A stretch of DNA of 15,474 bases, taken from positions 1 to 15,474 of the forward strand of contig DPKT01000225.1 in the NCBI GenBank assembly GCA_003542385.1. Reading direction: 5' to 3'. The DNA is from Desulfomicrobium sp. GTDB taxonomy: Bacteria; Desulfobacterota; Desulfovibrionia; Desulfovibrionales; Desulfomicrobiaceae. Numbering within the stretch: the first letter of the stretch is position 1; the number at the start of each line of letters is the position of its first letter. This document shows positions 1 to 5,517 of the stretch, piece by piece. Both the position numbers and the translations under genes were made by a program. The notes under the pieces were generated by a model. That model was not told where the DNA came from and made no database searches. It saw nothing but the letters and a program-made list of their open reading frames with translations.

Positions 1-1
1 A

Positions 2-742
2 ACCGCCAGGGACCATGGCGCTGCCCCGGACGCCTCGCGGTCCGATGCGGCGGACGCGCGAAATGTCTCGTCGGCGCAGGCCAACGGGGCCAAGGGTGAC
101 CAGACCCGGCAGGATGCGCGGCAAGGATTTTTCGGCGCACGGGGCGAGGAACCTTCCCGAGCGGCCAAGCCAGCGACTTCGGCCTCCGGCAAGATCGTGC
201 TCGAGACCGAGGCCCAGGCCCTGGGGTCAGGGCAGAGTGCCCAGTCCGCCGTTTCGCAGCGAGGGGAATCCCCGGTCGCTTCGCGCTCCGCGGAAGTCTA
301 CAGGCAGGTCGAGACCGGCGCCTTCCGCAACCTCGGCCAGGGCGTGAAACAGCTCGTCATCCGGTTGGACCCCGAGGAACTGGGCCAGGTCAGCGTGATC
401 CTGCAGGTCAAGGGCAAGGAGGTCCAGGCCGTGCTGCGGGCCAGCAACCAGGAGGCTTCGCAGGCCCTGGGAGAACAACTTTCCCAGTTGCGTACCCAGC
501 TGGAGGCGCAGGGCCTCAAGGTCGGCAAGCTCGAGGTTCAGACCCAGCTGGCCGACTCCCAGGGGCAATCCCAGTGGCAGGGCGCCGAGCAGCACAACCG
601 CTACCAGGAGAACCGGGAGCTGGCCCTTTCGGCCCAGCGCTGGCGCACCCTCGAACGGGTGGACTCCGGACTGGTCCGGGAAGTGCAAAGTGGTATCCAG
701 AGGGAAAAACTTTCCCAAAGCGGACTGGATATTTTTGCCTGA
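2..742 (+). CDS. fliK: Flagellar hook-length control protein FliK, C-terminal part
   Basis: The frame is open from the left edge of the window, so this is the 3' part of a larger gene; 246 codons are visible. The first ~100 residues are low-complexity, rich in Ala, Gly, Ser, Asp and Gln, as in the unstructured N-terminal ruler of FliK proteins. Residues ~110-190 form the conserved C-terminal Flg_hook domain, recognisable by QLVIRLDPEELGQVSV and the Gln-rich helix that follows (QLSQLRTQLEAQGLKVGKLEV). In the family this domain contacts FlhB and switches the export apparatus from hook to filament substrates once the hook has the right length. flgD starts 12 bases downstream and flgE follows, the classic hook-operon order. 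A GTG at 197 lies in frame but is only an internal codon. The identification is by domain and context; the N-terminus cannot be assessed. Confidence 0.87.
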   Translation, partial: TARDHGAAPDASRSDAADARNVSSAQANGAKGDQTRQDARQGFFGARGEEPSRAAKPATSASGKIVLETEAQALGSGQSAQSAVSQRGESPVASRSAEVYRQVETGAFRNLGQGVKQLVIRLDPEELGQVSVILQVKGKEVQAVLRASNQEASQALGEQLSQLRTQLEAQGLKVGKLEVQTQLADSQGQSQWQGAEQHNRYQENRELALSAQRWRTLERVDSGLVREVQSGIQREKLSQSGLDIFA

Positions 743-754
743 GAGGGGTGGGCC

Positions 755-1441
755 ATGATCGATCAGATTCTGTCGCAGCAGGGCGGGTTTTACGGGGCCG
801 AGACGAAGGGCGCCAACGACGTGCTGGGCAAGGACGCGTTCCTCAAGCTGCTCGTGACGCAGTTGCAGAACCAGGATCCCCTGAACCCCCTCGACGACAA
901 GGAATTCATCGCCCAGCTGGCCCAGTTTTCGAGCCTGGAGCAGATGTCCAACGTCGCCGAAGGCATCAACGCCCTGACGGAAAAAACCGCCCAGCAGGAC
1001 ATGATGAGCGCGGTGAACTACATCGGCAAGCAGATCGCGGCCTCAGGCTCCAGCATGACAAAGGTCGAGAACTACGCCACGCCGGTCTACTTCACGCTGC
1101 AGGACGCCGCGGCCACGGTCTACGCCAACATCTACGACGCCAACAACAATCTCGTGCGCACGGAGAAGTTCACCTCCATGCAGGCCGGCGAGTTCGAGTT
1201 CAGCTGGGACGGCACCGACTACAATGGCGCCACGGTCGATAACGGCCAGTACAACGTGTATTTTTCGGCGGAAAGCGCCACGGGCAAGGCCGTTTTCGTC
1301 GATACGGAAGTGACCGGCGTCGTCACTGCGGTGGAGCAGGGCGAGGATCAGACCTACTTCCGCCTGAGCGACGGGCGCAAGATCGGCTTCAGCGACATCA
1401 AGAAGGTCGTGCAGCCGGCGGCCACGTCAACGGAATCATAG
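755..1441 (+). CDS. flgD: Flagellar hook assembly (capping) protein FlgD
   Basis: 228 residues, normal for FlgD. The N-terminal FlgD motif is clear at residues ~26-66 (DAFLKLLVTQLQNQDPLNPL, then EFIAQLAQFSSLEQM). The central and C-terminal part (~residues 105-175) has the FlgD Ig-like fold pattern, with AATVYANIYDANNNLVRT and the FSWDGTDYNGATVDNGQY turn. The last ~45 residues resemble the small Tudor-like domain that brackets it. FlgD is exported and sits at the tip of the growing hook as a scaffold for adding FlgE subunits; it is absent from the finished flagellum. The start ATG follows a G-rich Shine-Dalgarno stretch (GAGAGGGGTGGGCC) and lies 12 bases after fliK, with flgE 37 bases downstream, so the three genes are very likely one operon. 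A small GCCGC/GCGGC hairpin (1447-1460) lies between flgD and flgE. Confidence 0.96.
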   Translation: MIDQILSQQGGFYGAETKGANDVLGKDAFLKLLVTQLQNQDPLNPLDDKEFIAQLAQFSSLEQMSNVAEGINALTEKTAQQDMMSAVNYIGKQIAASGSSMTKVENYATPVYFTLQDAAATVYANIYDANNNLVRTEKFTSMQAGEFEFSWDGTDYNGATVDNGQYNVYFSAESATGKAVFVDTEVTGVVTAVEQGEDQTYFRLSDGRKIGFSDIKKVVQPAATSTES

Positions 1442-1478
1442 ATTTTGCCGCGTCAGCGGCGGAACAAGGGGGTAATAT

Positions 1479-3128
1479 ATGGGCTTGTCAGCATCGATGT
1501 ATTCCGCGACCAGCGGCCTCAAGGTCCATGGCGAGGACATGACCGTCATCGGCAACAACATCTCCAACGTCTCAACCATCGGTTACAAGGCTTCGCGCAT
1601 GTACTTCGAGGACGCCCTGAGCCAGCAGGTGACCACGGCCTCGGGCGTGGGCCAGGTCGGGCGAGGCGTGTCCGTGGGCACGGTCATGGGCGATTTCTCC
1701 CAGGGCTCCCTGGAGACCACGACGGAGGCCACGGACCTGGCCATCGGCGGCAGCGGCTTCTTTGTGGTTTCGCCGGCCGGCCAGGATATCAACTACTACA
1801 CTCGAGCCGGCAATTTCCGCTTCGACGAGGACGGTTTTCTGGTCGATCCCCACGGGTATCGCCTGCAGGGTTGGCCAATAGTGCAGTCGAACTCCAGCGT
1901 GGCCGCAGAAGGCGCGACAACAGTCGCCGACACGACCGGTGTGCAGATCCAGGGCGTTCCAACAGACATCAAGCTCGAGAATTTTCAGTCGCCACCCCAG
2001 GCCACGAGCCGGGTAGACATGATTGTCAACGTGGATTCAGCGTCCGAAGACAAGTCTGCCAGCGACACGTCTCCCTTCACCGCATTGTTTGAGGAGTACA
2101 ATGCAAACAATGAGTTTCCTCTTACTGAGGACAACTATGCCTATCAGACCACGATCAAGGTCTACGATGAAAATGGTTCCTCACACAATTTGACGGTTTA
2201 TATGGACCCTGTTTCCAACAGCGATGTGGAAGCTGTTGCAGGTGGGGAGCGATACTGGGAATATATCGTTGCCGTTCCTCCAAGTGAGGACAATCGAGAA
2301 TTCTGGACCAGCAATGACAAGATGCGAGGCGTTCTAATGGCAGGAACACTGAAGTTTAACGCCGCAGGAGAGTTGGAAGATATATCTGCCTTCACAATTA
2401 ATGATGCAACAACTTTAGCTCCAAATGATCGTAATACATGGGTCCCAGCCGAATTTTCCCAAAATGGGTATCCCATATGTACGGCGAATTTTTTGGGGGC
2501 AGTTAACGGAAGCGTTACGCCACTTGGGGCTACATCCGAAAACACCAAAAGCATTGCGTTCAATTTTGGGCTGCGTAATCGGGGCGAGGGTTGGTCCCCC
2601 GAAGGTTTCGACTCGTTACAGGAGCTGCACAATATCTTGACCGCTCCTAGCTTGATCGCTGAGCTCAGCGATTTCAATGGATTCGACTCCAAGGAACCCA
2701 GCGCTCTTTCCACCACCAACTACGCAACGGGCTCCACGACCATCTTCCAGTCCCAGGACGGCTATACAGCCGGGTTCCTGCAGAACATCTCCGTGGACCG
2801 CGACGGCGTCATCACGGGGCGGTATTCCAACGGCCAGGTCCTGGAACTCTTCGCCGTGACCCTGGCCACCTTCAACAACAACTACGCACTCTACCGCGAG
2901 GGCGGCAACCTCTTCTCCGAGACCCGCTCCTCGGGGCCGCCCATCACCGGCCTGGCCAACACCGGCGGCAAGGGCAGCATCGCCTCCAACTCCCTGGAGC
3001 AGTCCAACGTGGACCTGGCCACGGAGTTCGTGAAGATGATCACCACGGAAAAAGGCTTCCAGGCCAACTCCAAGACCATCACCACCGTGGACCAGATGCT
3101 GACGACCCTGATCCAGCTCAAGCGCTAA
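1479..3128 (+). CDS. flgE: Flagellar hook protein FlgE
   Basis: 549 residues, longer than the ~400 of enteric FlgE, with the extra length in the middle. The N-terminus carries the flagellar rod/hook signature (ASMYSATSGLKVHGEDMTVI, then GNNISNVSTIGYKASR). It continues into the D1 strand-rich part (TDLAIGGSGFFVVSP, residues ~86-100). The C-terminus ends with the conserved SNVDLATEFVKMITTEKGFQ helix and KTITTVDQMLTTLIQLKR, which pairs with the N-terminal helix in the D0 core. FlgE polymerises into the universal joint between basal body and filament. The start has a strong Shine-Dalgarno (AAGGGGG, 6 bases upstream). Roughly 2040-2680 is visibly richer in A+T and uses codons rare elsewhere in the window (TTA, ATA, many ATT/GTT/ACA). 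This matches the surface-exposed D2/D3 domains and looks like a mosaic segment. A bidirectional terminator follows directly. Confidence 0.97.
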   Translation: MGLSASMYSATSGLKVHGEDMTVIGNNISNVSTIGYKASRMYFEDALSQQVTTASGVGQVGRGVSVGTVMGDFSQGSLETTTEATDLAIGGSGFFVVSPAGQDINYYTRAGNFRFDEDGFLVDPHGYRLQGWPIVQSNSSVAAEGATTVADTTGVQIQGVPTDIKLENFQSPPQATSRVDMIVNVDSASEDKSASDTSPFTALFEEYNANNEFPLTEDNYAYQTTIKVYDENGSSHNLTVYMDPVSNSDVEAVAGGERYWEYIVAVPPSEDNREFWTSNDKMRGVLMAGTLKFNAAGELEDISAFTINDATTLAPNDRNTWVPAEFSQNGYPICTANFLGAVNGSVTPLGATSENTKSIAFNFGLRNRGEGWSPEGFDSLQELHNILTAPSLIAELSDFNGFDSKEPSALSTTNYATGSTTIFQSQDGYTAGFLQNISVDRDGVITGRYSNGQVLELFAVTLATFNNNYALYREGGNLFSETRSSGPPITGLANTGGKGSIASNSLEQSNVDLATEFVKMITTEKGFQANSKTITTVDQMLTTLIQLKR

Positions 3129-3151
3129 CGCGCGCCTGAAAAAGAACGCAA

Positions 3152-3196
3152 GGAAGCCCGCGCTGCACACTGTCAGCGCGGGCTTCCGGTTTTGTT
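3152..3196. terminator. Bidirectional intrinsic terminator between flgE and flaG
   Basis: A perfect 14-bp stem (3152-3165 GGAAGCCCGCGCTG paired with 3174-3187) closes an 8-base loop. On the plus strand it is followed by GGTTTTGTT, ending the fliK-flgD-flgE transcript. On the minus strand it is followed by TTGCGTTCTTTTT, ending flaG. It lies 24 bases after the flgE stop and 19 bases after the flaG stop, so one hairpin serves both convergent units. Confidence 0.88.
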
Positions 3197-3206
3197 GGCC
3201 AGGGCT

Positions 3207-3590
3207 CTAGAGCGCCTTGTCGAGGAACAGGCCGACCATGTTCTCGATGGACGCGGCAAGGTCGAGCATTTCGTCGGCCGGGATCTTGCGGATGAGCTTG
3301 TCCGTTTCCGGGTCGCGTACCTCCACCTGGACCATGTCCGTGCGCTCGTCGATGTTGAATTTCAGGCTCACGCCGATGGAAGCCATGTAGGAGTCGACGG
3401 CCTCGGTCAGGTGCTGCAGCTTCTGCAGGGAAATTTCTTCCGTCCCGTCCTGGGGGGCAGCCGATGCCCCGTCGCGGAGCAGGGCGTGCAGATCCCGCTC
3501 GGAGTATTCTTGCGCGCTCCGTTGCTGAACGACTTGGTCGACAGCCGTGAGTATTTCCTGAGGTTCGAAGGTAAGGGAGGATATTTTCAT
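3207..3590 (-). CDS. flaG: FlaG family flagellar protein
   Basis: 127 residues from the preferred start. The C-terminal half is the FlaG family domain: an amphipathic helix (LQKLQHLTEAVDSYMASIGV), then LKFNIDERTDMVQVEVRDPE and TDKLIRKIPADEMLDLAASI, ending in a short helix. FlaG proteins are small soluble proteins encoded beside flagellins and fliD in polar-flagellated bacteria; where studied they affect filament length, but their mechanism is not settled. Two ATGs are in frame, at 3594-3596 and 3588-3590. The GAGGAGG Shine-Dalgarno lies only 2 bases before the first and 8 before the second, so the second is chosen (the longer form would have MV added). A sigma-28 promoter lies ~40 bases upstream. 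The gene is divergent from fliC and convergent with flgE. Confidence 0.9.
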   Translation of the reverse strand: MKISSLTFEPQEILTAVDQVVQQRSAQEYSERDLHALLRDGASAAPQDGTEEISLQKLQHLTEAVDSYMASIGVSLKFNIDERTDMVQVEVRDPETDKLIRKIPADEMLDLAASIENMVGLFLDKAL

Positions 3591-3627
3591 GACCATGGCC
3601 TCCTCGTGATATTCTGATTCATCCTAT

Positions 3628-3654
3628 TGATCGGCAGGCGACGGAAAAACTTTA
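3628..3654 (-). promoter_or_regulatory. Sigma-28 (FliA) promoter of flaG
   Basis: On the minus strand the sequence reads TAAA, 15 bases, then GCCGATCA. The flagellar sigma-28 consensus is TAAA-N15-GCCGATAA, so spacing is exact and 11 of 12 positions match. Transcription would start near 3621, giving a leader of ~30 bases with the GAGGAGG ribosome site. This places flaG in the late FliA-dependent class. It was identified by eye; a genome-wide matrix scan was not possible. Confidence 0.82.
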
Positions 3655-3682
3655 GAACGGGCGGGGAGGCAAAATTGACCCG

Positions 3683-3699
3683 GTTTTTGACGCAAAAAC
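3683..3699. repeat. 17-bp inverted repeat upstream of fliC (possible activator site)
   Basis: GTTTTTG-ACG-CAAAAAC is a perfect 7-bp inverted repeat with a 3-base centre. Its centre lies about 80 bases before the start point predicted for the fliC sigma-54 promoter, the usual distance for binding sites of sigma-54 enhancer-binding proteins. It also overlaps a possible sigma-70 -35 box (3687-3692), so it could instead act as an operator. The protein that might bind it cannot be named from sequence. Confidence 0.4.
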
Positions 3700-3716
3700 G
3701 GACAATTTTTTTTAAT
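3687..3716 (+). promoter_or_regulatory. Possible sigma-70 promoter upstream of fliC
   Basis: TTGACG (3687-3692) and TTTAAT (3711-3716) each match 5 of 6 consensus bases, with an 18-base spacer. The surrounding sequence is very A+T-rich, which raises chance matches. The sigma-54 site downstream is the better-supported promoter for fliC; this could give a low basal level. Confidence 0.3.
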
Positions 3717-3744
3717 ATGCTGAAAATAAATGAAATGTCGAAAA

Positions 3745-3761
3745 TGGCATTCGGAGTGCAT
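3745..3761 (+). promoter_or_regulatory. Sigma-54 promoter of fliC
   Basis: TGGCATTCGGAGTGCAT contains the invariant GG (3746-3747) and GC (3758-3759) exactly 10 bases apart, in the TGGCA...TGCA context of the -24/-12 consensus (TGGCAC-N5-TTGCW). Transcription would begin near 3771, leaving a ~25-base leader that holds the fliC ribosome site. Enhancer-binding activation would be required; a palindrome near -80 (3683-3699) is a candidate site. Confidence 0.72.
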
Positions 3762-3795
3762 TAAGGAGCGTACAACCGCACAAGGAGGTCATCTC

Positions 3796-4689
3796 ATGTC
3801 TTTGGTCATTAATCATAATATGATGGCGATGAACGCCGCCAGGAACCTGTCACAGTCCTATGGAAATCTTTCCGTTTCGACCCGGCGCCTGTCCTCCGGA
3901 CTGCGCGTGGGCACTGCCGCCGACGACGCGGCGGGCCTGGCCATCCGAGAGCTGATGCGCGCCGATATCGCTTCCCTCAACCAGGGCATGCGCAACGCCA
4001 ACGACGCCATCTCCATGATCCAGACGGCGGACGGCGCCCTGCAGGTCATCGACGAGAAGCTCATACGCATGAAGGAGCTGGCGGAACAGGCCGCCACCGG
4101 CACCTACACCTCCGACCAGCGCCTGATCATCGATTCCGAATACCAGGCCATGGCCTCGGAAATCACGCGAATCGCCAATGCAACGGATTTCAACGGCATC
4201 TACCTGCTGAACGGCAATCTTTCGAGCAATAACTTTGACGGCGACGGACTGCAGTCGAGCGGCAAGCTCAAGGTGCACTTCGGCGCCGGCAACGACTCGG
4301 CCGAAGATTACTACTACATCCAGATCGGCAACTCCACGGCTTCTGCCTTGGGTGTCGGCAACCAGAGCGATTCGGCTGACGGAGGCTTCAGCATCTCCAC
4401 GCAGGCGGGTGCTCAGAAGGCTCTCGACGCCCTGAACAACGCCATCGTCTCCAAGGACAAGATCCGCGCGAGCCTCGGCGCCCTCCAGAACCGCCTGGAG
4501 AACACCATCACCAACCTGAGCATCCAGGCCGAGAACCTGCAGGCCGCGGAGTCGCGCATTTCCGACGTCGACGTGGCCCAGGAGATGACCGAGTTCGTGC
4601 GCAACCAGATCCTGACGCAGTCCGCCGTGGCCATGCTGGCCCAGGCCAACCAGCTGCCGCAGATGGCCATGCAGCTCATGCAGGGCTAG
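3796..4689 (+). CDS. fliC: Flagellin (filament subunit)
   Basis: 297 residues, a compact flagellin. The N-terminal D0/D1 domain is canonical (MSLVINHNMMAMNAARNLSQ, SSGLRVGTAADDAAGLAIRE, MRNANDAISMIQTADGAL), as is the C-terminal D1/D0 (SRISDVDVAQEMTEFVRNQI, ending QLPQMAMQLMQG). The short middle (residues ~135-205, Gly/Ser/Asn/Asp-rich) is the surface-exposed part and lacks large D2/D3 insertions. The protein is exported through the flagellar type III pathway and polymerises into the filament. The start at 3796 is chosen because AAGGAGG lies 7 bases upstream and because flagellins begin with M-x-L-x-I-N; an in-frame ATG at 3730 has no ribosome site and lies upstream of the sigma-54 promoter. 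It is monocistronic, ending in a terminator ~40 bases downstream. Confidence 0.97.
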   Translation: MSLVINHNMMAMNAARNLSQSYGNLSVSTRRLSSGLRVGTAADDAAGLAIRELMRADIASLNQGMRNANDAISMIQTADGALQVIDEKLIRMKELAEQAATGTYTSDQRLIIDSEYQAMASEITRIANATDFNGIYLLNGNLSSNNFDGDGLQSSGKLKVHFGAGNDSAEDYYYIQIGNSTASALGVGNQSDSADGGFSISTQAGAQKALDALNNAIVSKDKIRASLGALQNRLENTITNLSIQAENLQAAESRISDVDVAQEMTEFVRNQILTQSAVAMLAQANQLPQMAMQLMQG

Positions 4690-4726
4690 TGACGGGTTTT
4701 CCGGCTAGTGGCGATGATCAAAGACG

Positions 4727-4756
4727 AAAAGCCGGGGTGTTTCACTCCGGCTTTTT
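4727..4756. terminator. Bidirectional intrinsic terminator shared by fliC and rnc
   Basis: AAAAGCCGGGGTG (4727-4739) pairs with CACTCCGGCTTTT (4743-4755) over 13 bp with one G-U wobble, around a 3-base loop. The plus-strand U tract is TTTTT (4752-4756). On the minus strand the stem is followed by TTTTCGTCTTTG. The 3' arm on the plus strand is also coding sequence of rnc: its complement encodes the final Lys-Lys-Pro-Glu and includes the TGA stop. Confidence 0.82.
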
Positions 4757-5506
4757 CGATTTGCGGGGCGGGGTTTGCGGGGCGTCGTTTTCGGGCATGT
4801 CCGGGTAGCGTTCCTGCAGGAGATGCAGCGCCTGTTCCGCCGCGCCCTGTTCGGCCTTGCGCATGCTGCGCTCCTCCCATTCGAGGCGGGTGCCGTCCGG
4901 CAGGGTCACGATGACGGAATAGAGCTTGGCGTGTTCAGGCCCCCGGCTGGCCCCCAGGGCGTAGCTCGGGCGTGATTTCCAGATGCGTTGGGTGGCTTCC
5001 TGCAGCAGGCTCTTGAAGTCGCGCGGGCGGAAGGTCTCCGGAGGGGACGGCCAATGCCCCTCGAACAAAAATTTGACGCGTTCCGATGCGGCCTCCAGGC
5101 CGCCGTCGAGGTACACCGCCCCGAGGACCGCCTCCAGGGCGTCGCTCAGCACGGAATTCTTGTCCCTCCCCCCCTGACTTTCCTCCCCCCGGCCCAGCAG
5201 CAGGCAGTCGCCCAGGCCCATGCGCCGGGCTACGCCGGCCAGGGCCGTCTCGCTGACCATGGCCGAGCGCATGCGGGTCAGATGCCCTTCCTGGGCCTCC
5301 GGAAACTTGCGGTACAGTACGTCGGACACGGCCAGTTCAAGGACCGCGTCGCCCAGAAATTCCAGCCGCTCGTTGTGGGTCCCGCCGTGCTCGTTGGCAT
5401 GGGACGTATGTGTCAGAGCCTGGATTAAAAGCTTGACTTGCTTGAACTCATAATGGATTCCAGACTGCAGTGTCCGCAGTGCATCGGAAGGAATTTCCAG
5501 AGACAT
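4742..5506 (-). CDS. rnc: Ribonuclease III
   Basis: 254 residues, slightly longer than enteric RNase III because of a basic, Pro-rich tail (QTPPRKSKKPE). The family signature is at residues 45-57 (NERLEFLGDAVLE). The second pair of metal-binding acidic residues is D122 and E125 in DALEAVLGAVYLDGG. The double-stranded-RNA-binding domain occupies ~164-235, with LLQEATQ, the GPEHAKLYSVIV strand and the RKAEQGAAEQAL helix. It is a cytoplasmic, Mg-dependent endonuclease of dsRNA that processes rRNA precursors and structured mRNAs. The ATG at 5504-5506 is preferred, with GGAG 7 bases upstream; a TTG directly before it (5507-5509) is too close to that site. It is divergent from the acyl-CoA synthetase gene with 11 bases between start codons, and its 3' end forms part of the fliC terminator. 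Confidence 0.97.
   Translation of the reverse strand: MSLEIPSDALRTLQSGIHYEFKQVKLLIQALTHTSHANEHGGTHNERLEFLGDAVLELAVSDVLYRKFPEAQEGHLTRMRSAMVSETALAGVARRMGLGDCLLLGRGEESQGGRDKNSVLSDALEAVLGAVYLDGGLEAASERVKFLFEGHWPSPPETFRPRDFKSLLQEATQRIWKSRPSYALGASRGPEHAKLYSVIVTLPDGTRLEWEERSMRKAEQGAAEQALHLLQERYPDMPENDAPQTPPRKSKKPE
5425..5454 (+). promoter_or_regulatory. Possible promoter of the acyl-CoA synthetase gene, inside rnc
   Basis: TTAAAA (5425-5430) and CATAAT (5449-5454) match 4/6 and 5/6 of the sigma-70 boxes with an 18-base spacer. They lie in a locally AT-rich part of the rnc coding sequence. A start near 5461 would give a ~57-base leader complementary to the first codons of rnc. The 11-base gap between the two genes forces any promoter for this gene to lie within rnc or further upstream. 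Confidence 0.33.
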
Positions 5507-5517
5507 CAAGGTTCTCC

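Noticed and set aside
1447..1460. GCCGC-GTCA-GCGGC hairpin between flgD and flgE as a terminator
   Set aside because: The stem is only 5 bp and lacks a U tract; the genes are tightly spaced in one operon. At most it affects mRNA stability.
3730..3795. A longer flagellin beginning at ATG 3730
   Set aside because: It would start upstream of the predicted sigma-54 transcript start and has no Shine-Dalgarno, whereas ATG 3796 has AAGGAGG and the canonical flagellin N-terminus.
3771..3795. A CsrA-binding site in the flagellin leader
   Set aside because: Only one GGA motif, part of the Shine-Dalgarno itself, is present, with no hairpin presenting it. This is too little to support a call, though CsrA control of flagellin is known in other bacteria.
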